A DNA stretch of 64,000 nucleotides from JABHIE01 sp964584805 (GCA_964584805.1 CAZPAY010000009.1:1-64000); one strand, 5' to 3'; positions 51,513-60,553 are shown, counted from the stretch's first letter. Notes: generated by a model from the sequence alone, not told the origin. Numbers and translations: made by a program.

Positions 51513-51905
51513 ATGCGCACCAAAACATTCTTACTCGCTTTTTCTTCCCTTTTCTTAGCCGCTTCATGCGGAGCCGTCATCATCGCTGGTGCAGGAGCAG
51601 CAGTCGGCCTCTGGGCTCAAGACGAATACGCGGATGACCGCGGTCAAATCCTACTCAAGCATTCTGCAGAGCATGTGTTTGCCATAGCTAAGACAATCGC
51701 ACAAGAGCAAGCCGAAGAAGAGCTTGAAGTCAAGGTTATGAAGGTCAGCTACAAGCGCGAGGGTGTCGACTACATCATCCAGGTTTTCTTGATGCCGAAG
51801 ACGCCTGATTACTGTGAGCTAAAAGTAGTCGCGCGCGAGCTCTATGTTCGCGGACGCGCTGACTTAGCGGAGTATGTCGCGAACGAAATTACTGCACGTC
51901 TTTAG
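51513..51905 (+). CDS. DUF3568-like small lipoprotein
   Basis: 130 aa with a lipobox (AASCGA, Cys about residue 19) followed by the Gly/Ala hinge (IIAGAGAAVGLWA) seen in DUF3568 proteins. It ends with a small alpha/beta domain of about 90 residues. Function unknown. A TACACT with an upstream TG (51481-51486) and an AGAGGA before the ATG form its own start signals. Its last 17 nt overlap the fur-family gene on the other strand. Confidence 0.75.
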   Translation: MRTKTFLLAFSSLFLAASCGAVIIAGAGAAVGLWAQDEYADDRGQILLKHSAEHVFAIAKTIAQEQAEEELEVKVMKVSYKREGVDYIIQVFLMPKTPDYCELKVVARELYVRGRADLAEYVANEITARL

Positions 51906-52335
51906 GGCGACAGTCACGGCAAAACCCTTCGAGAAGTAGAGCGTGATTGACGAGGCTAAAACCTAATCGATTCGCCTCTGCTTCTTGCAGTTGCTCAATC
52001 CCGTCACTGTGGAATTCGGCAATGATGCCACACTCGATGCAAAGGATGTGGTCATGATGCTCGTGACCTAATGAATGCTCAAACAAAGCGGCGCCCGACT
52101 TACCATCAAAGGATGTCAAGAAACGCCCCTCGACCATCAACTTGAGCGTGCGATAAACCGTAGCGCGAGAGGCGCGCGCATTTCTCATTCGTGCCCAATC
52201 AAACATCTGCTCTGCAGAAAAATGATCGTGTGTTTCCCAAGCAAGCTCAAGAATATCAAGGCGCTGACGAGTCACGCGAAGCTTGCGCTCTTGCAAGAAA
52301 AGTTCGAATCGACGGCGTGCGGCTTCTGGTTTCAT
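51889..52335 (-). CDS. Fur-family metal-dependent transcriptional repressor
   Basis: 148 aa. N-terminal winged helix (RVTRQRLDILELAWETHDHFSAEQMF, positions about 20-45; RASRATVYRTLKLMVEGRF, positions about 54-72). The metal site has the HEHHDHILC segment, with CIEC and CRDC pairs for structural zinc. It could be Fur, PerR or Zur; the sequence alone does not decide. It is translated right after purD (4-nt overlap), an unusual place for such a regulator. No clear Fur box is seen nearby. Confidence 0.9.
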   Translation of the reverse strand: MKPEAARRRFELFLQERKLRVTRQRLDILELAWETHDHFSAEQMFDWARMRNARASRATVYRTLKLMVEGRFLTSFDGKSGAALFEHSLGHEHHDHILCIECGIIAEFHSDGIEQLQEAEANRLGFSLVNHALLLEGFCRDCRPKDVQ

Positions 52336-53627
52336 GTGGCGTGGTGGAAAGAGTCTGCAGCTGCGCGACCAATATCACGGCGAAGAGTTTTCCCTTCGAA
52401 TTCAATTGCATCGCAGGCGGCGTAAGCTCGCTCACGAGCCTGCCCCATGTTTTCACCTAATGCCGTGACCGCTAAGACGCGACCGCCCGCCGTGAGCAAT
52501 TGCCCCTCGGAATCGAGCGTTGTGCCTGCGTGAAAGACTTGCAGCGTCTCGTCTTGCTCAATCGCATCAACACCCTGAATCGGGATACTTGTCTCATAAC
52601 TGGCCGGGTAGCCACCTGACGCCAAAACGACGCAACACGCGGCGCGTGAATCCCACTCGGGTGCCTCAAGCTCATCGAGATTCCCATTCGCACAGGCGAG
52701 CAAATAAGGGACGAGGTCTGATTTGAAGCGCATCATCAAAACCTGGCACTCAGGGTCACCAAAGCGCACATTGTATTCCAGCACTTTGGGCCCAACGGCC
52801 GTCATCATGAGGCCGGCAAACAAAACGCCAGAAAAGCGGCGGCCTTCGTGATTCATGCCGTGAAGCGTTGGCAACATGACCTCGCGCTCAATGGCCTCAT
52901 CCATGCGGTCGGAAATCTTTGCATTGGGGCTAATCACGCCCATGCCACCCGTATTGGGACCTTTGCCGCCATCAAGTAAAGCCTTGTGGTCTTGGCATGT
53001 TTCGAGAGGCATGAAGGTTTTGCCATCGGTCAAACAAAAAGCACTCGTCTCATATCCGTTAATAAATTCTTCCACCAAAATGACATCGCCCGCATCGCCA
53101 AAGGCTTTGCGCTCGAGCATATTGCGTGCCGCATCTTTTGCGACCTCGGCACTCTCGGCGATTACCACACCCTTACCCGCGGCAAGGCCTGAGGCCTTAA
53201 CCACGACGGGATAACGCAAATCACTCTCCAAATAACTGATTGCGGCGCTCACATTGCGAAACAAACGATGCCCACCTGTAGGAATGCGATGCCGTGACAT
53301 GACCTCTTTACAGTACGCCTTGGAACCTTCCAACTCGGCGGCGGCCTTGGATGGCCCGAAGACCGCGACGCCCACCTCGCGTAAAGCGTCGGCGAGGCCG
53401 TCGACAAGGGGCACCTCTGGCCCAATGACTGCAAGGGTTATTCCATGCTCTTGAGCAAAAGCCGCCACGGCTGTTGAGTCAGAAACAGCAAGGTCGACAT
53501 TCGTGCCGTGAAGCGCCGTGCCAGGGTTGCCAGGAGCAATCCACAATTGCTCGAGGAGAGGAGATTGGGCGATTTTCCAAGCAAGGGAATGCTCGCGGCC
53601 GCCGGAGCCAATGAGAAGGATGCGCAT
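52332..53627 (-). CDS. purD: Phosphoribosylamine-glycine ligase
   Basis: Second step of purine synthesis; ATP-grasp enzyme, 431 aa. N-terminus MRILLIGSGGREHSLAWKIAQ; the ATP-grasp has PVVVKASGLAAGKGVVIA, and QDHKALLDGGKGPNTGGMG is diagnostic. The C-terminal domain includes GRVLAVTALGENMGQARERAY. It uses glycine, which ties it to glyA upstream in the window. It is divergent from the PAS kinase, with an inverted repeat in the gap. Confidence 0.96.
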   Translation of the reverse strand: MRILLIGSGGREHSLAWKIAQSPLLEQLWIAPGNPGTALHGTNVDLAVSDSTAVAAFAQEHGITLAVIGPEVPLVDGLADALREVGVAVFGPSKAAAELEGSKAYCKEVMSRHRIPTGGHRLFRNVSAAISYLESDLRYPVVVKASGLAAGKGVVIAESAEVAKDAARNMLERKAFGDAGDVILVEEFINGYETSAFCLTDGKTFMPLETCQDHKALLDGGKGPNTGGMGVISPNAKISDRMDEAIEREVMLPTLHGMNHEGRRFSGVLFAGLMMTAVGPKVLEYNVRFGDPECQVLMMRFKSDLVPYLLACANGNLDELEAPEWDSRAACCVVLASGGYPASYETSIPIQGVDAIEQDETLQVFHAGTTLDSEGQLLTAGGRVLAVTALGENMGQARERAYAACDAIEFEGKTLRRDIGRAAADSFHHAT

Positions 53628-53641
53628 GGGGGGTTCAGTCG

Positions 53642-53660
53642 TAGACTATGACGCAGTCTA
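53642..53660. promoter_or_regulatory. Inverted repeat between purD and the PAS kinase
   Basis: TAGACT, 7-base spacer, AGTCTA, in an 81-bp divergent gap. Each arm also reads as a possible -10 hexamer, one per strand. It could be an operator or simply two facing -10 boxes. Confidence 0.35.
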
Positions 53661-53708
53661 AGCATCCCGTAGATTGATGGGAAGCCAAGACTGCCGCCCC
53701 CTACCTCC

Positions 53709-54836
53709 ATGCATCCACCTCGCGACCCTCAGCCATTCCATCTGCCCGACAGTGGCCAGCTTAATCCCAAGCTGCTTGCTCAGATGACCGACATGAGCCC
53801 CGACGCGATTTTGTTCATCGACACGCGTCACACCATCCGATATTGGAATCAGGGAGCCGAAGATTTGTTCGGCTATACCGCGGAAGAGGCAAACGGTAGC
53901 TACTTTGACCTACTCGTCCCCCGCGATTTACTCAAGGCGGGCGAGCTCGACAACATTAAGGCTGCCACGGAAAAGACCGGCACAATCCATAATTATGTCA
54001 CGCAGCGCGTCACGCGCGACGGTCGCATCCTGACGGTTTCCCTTTCACGCACACGCATGCTCTCTTCGCAGGGCACAACGGTCGGATGGGGTGTCATCCT
54101 GCGTGACATTACCGATTGGGAAAGTTTGCACGCTGAGCTTGATGCCGCAAAACACTTAGGGCAAATTGGCGAGCTCGCTTCGCAAATTGCACATGAAGTC
54201 CGTAACCCGTTAGCCGGGATTCACGGCGCTTTGCAAATTTTGCGACGGCGCGCGGAATCGGGGTCGGAAGAAGACGAGATTTTTGCAGAAATCGGTTCGG
54301 AAATTGGCCGGCTGGATCACCTCGTCACCGACCTTCTGCGCTTTGGCCGCCCCGCGAGTGCCCAAAAAAATCCAACCCAACTCGACGAATGGGTCGTCGA
54401 CTGGATGGGGCAAATGGAGCGAGAGGCCACTCAACGCGATGTCTCTATGGTTTTCGAATCTGACCGTCCCACCCTGGTTGACCTCGATGGCATGCTCTTG
54501 AGTCAAATATTGCGCAATCTGTTTGAAAATGCTCGCGAGGCAAAAGATGGTGCGCTCACGATTCACATGAAGTTAGATGTAAACGAGGGCATGGCCAAGT
54601 TGACCTTTCAAGATGATGGCCCGGGAATCCCTAAAGAGATTCAGGAAAAGATTCTCGAACCATTCTTCACGACTAAAACCCGAGGCTCTGGGCTTGGGCT
54701 TGCCATCTGCCGACGGCATGTAGCCTCTCTGGGTGGCCACCTGCAAATCGTGCCTCCTCTCGACGACGGGCATGGCGCTTGCTTCGAATTGCGCCTTCCC
54801 CTCGCAGGGCCAGAAAAAACTAATCGCTTAGATTGA
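53709..54836 (+). CDS. PAS-domain sensor histidine kinase (NtrB type)
   Basis: Soluble-looking kinase, 375 aa, without membrane helices. PAS domain at about 25-135 (SPDAILFIDTRHTIRYWNQG). HisKA with phospho-acceptor His162 in IAHEVRNPLAG. HATPase with NLFENAREAKDG (N box), DDGPGIP (G1) and GSGLGLAIC (G2). The likely partner is the NtrC-type regulator that is convergent with it and shares the last 17 nt. Together they form a cytoplasmic two-component system acting on sigma-54. Confidence 0.93.
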   Translation: MHPPRDPQPFHLPDSGQLNPKLLAQMTDMSPDAILFIDTRHTIRYWNQGAEDLFGYTAEEANGSYFDLLVPRDLLKAGELDNIKAATEKTGTIHNYVTQRVTRDGRILTVSLSRTRMLSSQGTTVGWGVILRDITDWESLHAELDAAKHLGQIGELASQIAHEVRNPLAGIHGALQILRRRAESGSEEDEIFAEIGSEIGRLDHLVTDLLRFGRPASAQKNPTQLDEWVVDWMGQMEREATQRDVSMVFESDRPTLVDLDGMLLSQILRNLFENAREAKDGALTIHMKLDVNEGMAKLTFQDDGPGIPKEIQEKILEPFFTTKTRGSGLGLAICRRHVASLGGHLQIVPPLDDGHGACFELRLPLAGPEKTNRLD

Positions 54837-56238
54837 ACTTTTCGATTCGATAACGAATCTGATCTCGGGTCAGGCCCAGCCATTTAGCAGCACGCGTGCG
54901 ATTACCATCGGCACGCTGAAGCGCATCTTCTACCCATGCCTTTTCTTGTCGGGTCAAATCGACTCCATCCGCAGGAAGCGACAAGAGCCCATCTTCACAC
55001 ATGATTGCACTCGGCTCTGTCGAGGAAGGCGGGAAAGCTGTGGCGGCGCCCAAATCAGCAATCTCGGGTGGCAAATCCTCGAGCAAAATCTGTTGGCTGC
55101 CAGACAACAATACGGCACGCTCAATCGCGTTACGCAATTCTCGCACATTTCCAGGCCATGCATAAGCGTCAAGCGCAAGAAGGGCTTCCTCGGAAAAAGA
55201 ATCAACTGAAACACCAAGCTCGCGCTGAAAACTGTCTAGAAAATGCTCGGCCAAAGGGCGAATATCTTCTAATCGATGACGCAAAGGAGGGATTTCGATG
55301 GGTACGACTTTTAACCGAAAGAATAAATCTTGTCGGAAGTTGCCTGCCTCGACTTCCTTGGCGAGATCGCGGTGTGTTGCAGCCACGACACGTGCTTTTA
55401 AAGAAATTTCACGCGTGCCACCTACGCGTCGGAAGACGCGGTCTTCGAGTAGGGTTAGCAGTTTCGCTTGCATAGCAGGTGGCAAGTCACCGATTTCGTC
55501 CAAGAACAGCGTGCCGCCAGCCGCCAACTCGGCGAGGCCAATTTTGGTTTCTTTTGCATCGGTGAATGCACCCTTTTCATGCCCGAACAATTCGGACTCG
55601 AGCAAAGTTTCAGTAATCGAAGTGCAAGAAACGGGGACGAATGGCATGTCATCACAGCCCGAAGATGAGGCGTGAAGAGTGCGCGCAGCCAACCCCTTGC
55701 CTGTGCCACTCTCACCATTGAGCAAAACCGAACTTGCCCCGGCACGCCCCACCTTTTGCAGCAAGGTCAAAACCTTGCGACTGGCTGGCGACTCTGCCAC
55801 AGGCCAAGTAAAGCCCGCATCACGGCTCTGAAGCAGCTTGCCTTGGCGCAATCGTCGCTGCTCAAGAGCGCGACTCGATTTAAGCAAAAGGTCATCAAGT
55901 TCAAACGGCTTGGCCAAGTAATCAAAAGCCCCCGCTTGCATGGCCACGACGGCCCCTTGCAAGGAACCAAATGCCGTAATAATCAATACGGGCAACTGCG
56001 CGTCTTGAGCCTTAACCTCGGCAAGCAAATCCATGCCAGAGCCATCGGGTAATTTCAAATCGAGCACCAATAGGTCGGGCCAGTTTGAATCTAATTTTTC
56101 ACGCGCCTCGGCAAGGTCAGCCGCTTCCTCGACAATAGCGCGCGCGCCTTCGAAAGCCGCACGCAGCGTCCAGCGAATCATCCGCTCGTCGTCAACGACG
56201 AGGATATTGGGTGCCGGTTCAGAAAAGCGAAAAGCCAC
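54820..56238 (-). CDS. NtrC-family response regulator with variant GAFTDA loop
   Basis: 472 aa. REC domain with phospho-Asp60 (LVLDLKLPDGSG) and KPFE near 110. AAA+ domain with Walker A GESGTGKG (Lys181). The sigma-54 contact loop reads GAFTDA (223-228) in place of GAFTGA. C-terminal Fis-type HTH: NRTRAAKWLGLTRDQIRYRI. Position next to the PAS kinase suggests they form a pair. GTG start at 56238, exactly six bases after a TAAAAT box. Confidence 0.92.
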   Translation of the reverse strand: MAFRFSEPAPNILVVDDERMIRWTLRAAFEGARAIVEEAADLAEAREKLDSNWPDLLVLDLKLPDGSGMDLLAEVKAQDAQLPVLIITAFGSLQGAVVAMQAGAFDYLAKPFELDDLLLKSSRALEQRRLRQGKLLQSRDAGFTWPVAESPASRKVLTLLQKVGRAGASSVLLNGESGTGKGLAARTLHASSSGCDDMPFVPVSCTSITETLLESELFGHEKGAFTDAKETKIGLAELAAGGTLFLDEIGDLPPAMQAKLLTLLEDRVFRRVGGTREISLKARVVAATHRDLAKEVEAGNFRQDLFFRLKVVPIEIPPLRHRLEDIRPLAEHFLDSFQRELGVSVDSFSEEALLALDAYAWPGNVRELRNAIERAVLLSGSQQILLEDLPPEIADLGAATAFPPSSTEPSAIMCEDGLLSLPADGVDLTRQEKAWVEDALQRADGNRTRAAKWLGLTRDQIRYRIEKFNLSD

Positions 56239-56244
56239 GCTTAG

Positions 56245-56250
56245 ATTTTA
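56245..56250 (-). promoter_or_regulatory. -10 of the GAFTDA regulator (leaderless)
   Basis: TAAAAT, then six bases, then GTG 56238 on the minus strand. The predicted first transcribed base is the G of the start codon. No -35 match. Confidence 0.55.
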
Positions 56251-56257
56251 CGACATA

Positions 56258-58873
56258 TTAGTTGAGACTCTTGGAAACAATTTCCCAGACATCTTTCGAC
56301 AACCCGTCTGTATCACGGATGCGAACTAACTGCTTTTTCATTAACGATTGGCGGTTTTCATCAAACTGCTTCCAAGTGCTGAATGGAGCCACGATACGCG
56401 AGGCAATTTGTGGGTTCAGTTTGTCGAGTGCGAGCACTTGATCTCCCAAGAAGGTGTAGCCCGCGCCATCAGCGGCGTGGAAACGCACTTGGTTCGCAGA
56501 GAAGGTGCGAAGAAGCGCGCGTACATTGTTTGGATTCTTCAATGTAAACGCTTCGTGAGTCAACAAAGCCTGAACCTGCTCAAGCGTGTCGGCGCAACTT
56601 GAGCCCGCTTGAACCGCGAGCCATTTGTTAACCACCAAGACATCATCTTTCCACTTGGCGTAGAAATGAGCCAGCGCATCCTTTCGAGCCTCGCCACCCA
56701 GCTCGACGAGGCAACCCAAAGCAGCCATCGAGTCAGTCATGTTGCTTGCGTTTGCAAATTGAGTCTGCGCCATCGCAAGTGCAGCGTCATCTTCGAGACT
56801 CGACAAGTAACCCATGCAAAGATTATGCATCCGGCGACGGGCAATCGAATCTGCATCAGGTGAGTAAGGGCCATCAAACTCGGTGGCGGTGTAAACCGAA
56901 TTCAACTCAGTCTTGAAAGTCTCGGCGAGTTTACGCACCACCCACTTACGAGCTTCGTGCAAGGCATCCGGGTCAACGACATCCATCTCACCTGCCAAAG
57001 TCGCCTCATCAGGCAAACGCAAAGCATAAGCTTGCAAGGAGCGATCCATCCCTTCGGCCTGCAGAGTGCGCCCCCAAGCGGCAACAAAAGTTTCCGGCAG
57101 AGTTGGCTCCTCACCGTTTTGGACGGCACGCATCACATCAAATACAACGCGCTCACCCAATTTTTGGCCGGCCTCCCAGCGATTAAAACTATCCGAATCA
57201 TGCGCCATCAAGAAAGCCAATTCTTGACTCGACTGCTCAAAACGCAAGCGCACGGGTGCCGAGAAACCTCGCAGCAAACTCGCGACGGGCGCATCGCTGA
57301 GGCCATCAAAAACAAACTCTTGCGAGGCTTCGGTCAGCTCACAAACGCGCGTGCCGACGAGGTCGTTACCGTCTGAATCCAACAAACCAATCGCGACTGG
57401 AATATGGAAAGGCTTCTTTGTTTCTTGCCCTGGTGTGGCATCGCAAGATTGGGTCAGCTTTACCGTGTAAGTGCCTGCATCGGCCGACCAAGTGGTCCTG
57501 GCCTCAACGGTCGGCGTGCCGGCTTGTGCATACCAATTTTCAAACAAAGTGAAATCGACATCATTTGCGTCGGCCATTGCAGCGCGGAAATCATCGCAGG
57601 TCACTGCACCGCCATCGTGGCGCTCAAAATACAAATCCATGCCTTTCCGGAAGCCTTCCGCCCCCAGCAAAGTGTGATACATCCGGATGATTTCGGAGCC
57701 CTTGTTGTACACCGTCACGGTGTAAAAATTATTCATCTCGACATATGAATCGGGGCGAATGGAGTGAGCCATTGGGCCGCCATCTTGAGGGAATTGCATC
57801 GCGCGTAAGATGCTCACATTTTCGATGCGATTCACTGCGGCTGACCCCATGTCAGACGAAAACTCTTGATCGCGGAATACCGTCAAACCCTCTTTTAGAG
57901 TCAGCTGAAACCAATCCTTGCAAGTCACACGGTTGCCAGTCCAGTTGTGGAAATATTCGTGGCCAATCACGCCCTCGATGCGCTCGTAATCCAAATCTGT
58001 CGCCGTATCCGGCCGCGCCAAAACGAGAGATGAATTGAAAACATTAAGCGACTTGTTTTCCATCGCCCCCATGTTGAAATCATGCACAACAACGATGTTG
58101 TACAAATCCAAATCGTATTCGAGACCGTAAACATCCTCATCCCACTTCATGGATTTCTTCAAGGAAAGCATGGCATGATCGAGGCGGTCTTCTGAGCCGT
58201 GATTCGTCCAAATCCAAAGGTCAACATTGCGGCCGCTCATGGTTGTGAAAGTATCTTTTTGGTGCGCCAAATCACCGGCAACCAAAGCAAAGAGATAACT
58301 CGGCTTCACAAAGGGGTCTTCCCAAATGGCCCAGTGTCGCCCGCCATCTGCGTCGCCACTATCCTTTAAGTTTCCGTTAGAAAGTAAAACGGGGTAAGTC
58401 GCCTTATCAGCCTCAATACGCACGGAATAGCGCGCCATCACATCGGGGCGATCCAAAAAGGGAGTAATCGCGCGGAAGCCCTCGGCCTCGCATTGAGTGC
58501 AGTAGTTTCCGCTCGACTGATACAAACCCTCGAGGCGCGTGTTTTCCTGCGGTTTGATATTCACCTCAGTCGTCAAAATAAAAGCATCATGATTAATTCC
58601 TTGAATCACTAGCTCGCTGCCATCGTGCGCCCAAGTCGCGGCATCAAGCGGCTCATCATCGACCCAAACACCGACGACCTCCATATGCTCCGCCTTCAAG
58701 CGCATCGCCTTACCTACGGCGCAGGTGCCGCGGCGCATCGCCGAATCAGCCCGCACCACGGTCACCTCTTCATTCAACTGAAAATCAAGTTGAACCGTAT
58801 CAACAAAAAAGGGAGGCTCTTGGTAATCCTTGCGGAATTTCTCAATGGGCTGCGCGGGTGCGGATGTCGTCAT
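56258..58873 (-). CDS. pepN: Aminopeptidase N (M1 family, E. coli PepN type)
   Basis: Zinc metallopeptidase of 871 aa that trims N-terminal residues from peptides. The GAMENKSLNVFNSSLVLA exopeptidase loop and the HEYFHNW zinc site (HExxH) with the downstream Glu in LKEGLTVFRDQEF are intact. A cytoplasmic protein with no signal peptide. ATG 58873 lies exactly six bases after TAGAAT on the minus strand. It is divergent from the FG-GAP gene, whose start has the same arrangement. Confidence 0.96.
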   Translation of the reverse strand: MTTSAPAQPIEKFRKDYQEPPFFVDTVQLDFQLNEEVTVVRADSAMRRGTCAVGKAMRLKAEHMEVVGVWVDDEPLDAATWAHDGSELVIQGINHDAFILTTEVNIKPQENTRLEGLYQSSGNYCTQCEAEGFRAITPFLDRPDVMARYSVRIEADKATYPVLLSNGNLKDSGDADGGRHWAIWEDPFVKPSYLFALVAGDLAHQKDTFTTMSGRNVDLWIWTNHGSEDRLDHAMLSLKKSMKWDEDVYGLEYDLDLYNIVVVHDFNMGAMENKSLNVFNSSLVLARPDTATDLDYERIEGVIGHEYFHNWTGNRVTCKDWFQLTLKEGLTVFRDQEFSSDMGSAAVNRIENVSILRAMQFPQDGGPMAHSIRPDSYVEMNNFYTVTVYNKGSEIIRMYHTLLGAEGFRKGMDLYFERHDGGAVTCDDFRAAMADANDVDFTLFENWYAQAGTPTVEARTTWSADAGTYTVKLTQSCDATPGQETKKPFHIPVAIGLLDSDGNDLVGTRVCELTEASQEFVFDGLSDAPVASLLRGFSAPVRLRFEQSSQELAFLMAHDSDSFNRWEAGQKLGERVVFDVMRAVQNGEEPTLPETFVAAWGRTLQAEGMDRSLQAYALRLPDEATLAGEMDVVDPDALHEARKWVVRKLAETFKTELNSVYTATEFDGPYSPDADSIARRRMHNLCMGYLSSLEDDAALAMAQTQFANASNMTDSMAALGCLVELGGEARKDALAHFYAKWKDDVLVVNKWLAVQAGSSCADTLEQVQALLTHEAFTLKNPNNVRALLRTFSANQVRFHAADGAGYTFLGDQVLALDKLNPQIASRIVAPFSTWKQFDENRQSLMKKQLVRIRDTDGLSKDVWEIVSKSLN

Positions 58874-58879
58874 GACGTG

Positions 58880-58885
58880 ATTCTA
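58880..58885 (-). promoter_or_regulatory. -10 of pepN (leaderless)
   Basis: TAGAAT then six bases then ATG 58873 on the minus strand. No Shine-Dalgarno would be transcribed. The 16-18 bp upstream have no clear -35. Confidence 0.6.
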
Positions 58886-58911
58886 ACTCCCCCAGCCCAC
58901 GACTCATGGGC

Positions 58912-58917
58912 TAGAAT
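58912..58917 (+). promoter_or_regulatory. -10 of the FG-GAP gene (leaderless)
   Basis: TAGAAT then six bases then ATG 58924. It mirrors the pepN start on the other side of a 50-bp divergent gap. Confidence 0.6.
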
Positions 58918-58923
58918 GGGAGA

Positions 58924-60549
58924 ATGCGAACTCCTAGCACTCTTGCGCTTGCGGGCATCTTCTGCCTCGTGCCAACCGCGCCATCCCTGGCCGCGCAAGA
59001 CCTTCTTTGGTCCACCGAAGGCGAAAGCACCTACGAAAATGTAGGCAAGGCCTTGGCCGCACTTGAAGATTTTGATGGCGATGGCGTCCGTGATTTGATT
59101 CTTGGCGCTCCGGGGGCAAAAAATGCAACCGGTCAAACCGTCGGGCAGGCTCGAATTGTCTCGGGAGCTACCGGACAGATTCTCCACACCCTTGAGGGCA
59201 GCCAAGCCTACGCATCTTTCGGCAGCGTGATTTCCTCAGGAGTCGATTGCAACGGCGACGGATGGCCCGATTTTGCAATCTCCGCGACTGGCTACGACAC
59301 GGCTTCAACAGCCAATGCTGGGCAAGTCACGCTCTATTCGGGGCGTACGCTGCAAGTCATCCGAACTTGGGAAGGCGGCTCATCCAACACCGAATTCGGC
59401 TCGGCGCTTGCGCTCATTGACGACATCAACGGCGACGGGCTGGGCGATATCCTTTGTGGCGCACACAAGGGTGCGACTTACGGGGGCAACCTGAATGGCC
59501 TTCTCTTTGCTTGGTCTGGCGCAGACGGCTCGACCATCCATCAACTTGAGGGCAAAACCGTCGGCGATCATTTCGGTTGGGCGATTGCCGCCCTCGGCGA
59601 CACCAACGGCGACGGCCGGCCTGAATTTGTCGTCGGCGCGCCCTACGCTAACCCAGCAGGCGAGGCTTATCTCATCAATGGCGCAACAGGCGCCACCCTT
59701 CATACGATTTATGGTGCTCAAAATGATGACCGTTGGGGTCGCTCTGTTTGCGCCGCGCCAGACCTTGATGGCGATAATCGCCCAGACTTCATCGTTGCCT
59801 CTCCGGAAGTGACGATTCATTCAATGGACGACACGGGCCAATTTCAGATTTACTCTTCTGCTACGGGGGCTGCCCTGCTTCAAGTAGATGGTGAAATCCC
59901 TGGTGGTTTTTTTGCAGACACTCTTGCGCTCACCGGAGTTGATAATGATTTCAACGGTGATTTTTTCCCTGACCTTCTCATCGGGATGCCTCGGCGCGAC
60001 CCCAATTCCCTGGCCGATGCAGGCACCGTGCAACTTTGGTCACTGAATCCACCTGAACTCTTGCATAGCTTTCACGGCAATGAAAGCGGTGAGCTGCTCG
60101 GGGCATCGGCATGCACTGTCCCTGCAGCAACGGGCTCTCTCTATTCCAAGTTTTGGCTCGGGGCGCCTGGTGCGACCAGCTCTTCCATGCGCCAAGCAGG
60201 CCGCTCAGATTTCTGGCGAATCACACTTCCGCCATTCTTGATGAGTTCGCCGCTAAGCGCTGGCACCCTCGCCAGTTTCGACCTATTCCGTCTTCTGCCG
60301 CAATCAGAAGCCACGATTCTCGCTTCATTCAAGGGCAATGGCCCCACACCGACGCCGTATGGATGGATTGATTTGAGCCCACCCTTTCAAATATTGCCCC
60401 CCCAAGTTTCCACGGTTAACGGCCAAATGAGCCTGTCCGTGTACTTGCCACCAAGCCTGCAAGGTAGGCCTGTTTGGCTTCAAGGAGCCAACCGATGGCC
60501 TAGTGGCGAAATCCTTTTCAGCAACCCTCTCGCAAAAGCCATCCAGTAG
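58924..60549 (+). CDS. Secreted FG-GAP (integrin-alpha-like) beta-propeller protein
   Basis: 541 aa. Signal peptide ends near PSLAAQ. Six FG-GAP repeats with calcium-binding loops follow: DFDGDGVRDLILGAP, DCNGDGWPDFAIS, DINGDGLGDILCG, DTNGDGRPEFVVGAP, DLDGDNRPDFIVASP and DFNGDFFPDLLIGMP. They probably close into a seven-bladed propeller. The last 100 residues form a separate beta-rich domain (LASFDLFRLLPQSEATIL to NPLAKAIQ) of a kind common at the end of secreted planctomycetal proteins. Probably surface-exposed. Ligand unknown. Confidence 0.85.
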   Translation: MRTPSTLALAGIFCLVPTAPSLAAQDLLWSTEGESTYENVGKALAALEDFDGDGVRDLILGAPGAKNATGQTVGQARIVSGATGQILHTLEGSQAYASFGSVISSGVDCNGDGWPDFAISATGYDTASTANAGQVTLYSGRTLQVIRTWEGGSSNTEFGSALALIDDINGDGLGDILCGAHKGATYGGNLNGLLFAWSGADGSTIHQLEGKTVGDHFGWAIAALGDTNGDGRPEFVVGAPYANPAGEAYLINGATGATLHTIYGAQNDDRWGRSVCAAPDLDGDNRPDFIVASPEVTIHSMDDTGQFQIYSSATGAALLQVDGEIPGGFFADTLALTGVDNDFNGDFFPDLLIGMPRRDPNSLADAGTVQLWSLNPPELLHSFHGNESGELLGASACTVPAATGSLYSKFWLGAPGATSSSMRQAGRSDFWRITLPPFLMSSPLSAGTLASFDLFRLLPQSEATILASFKGNGPTPTPYGWIDLSPPFQILPPQVSTVNGQMSLSVYLPPSLQGRPVWLQGANRWPSGEILFSNPLAKAIQ

Positions 60550-60553
60550 GCCG

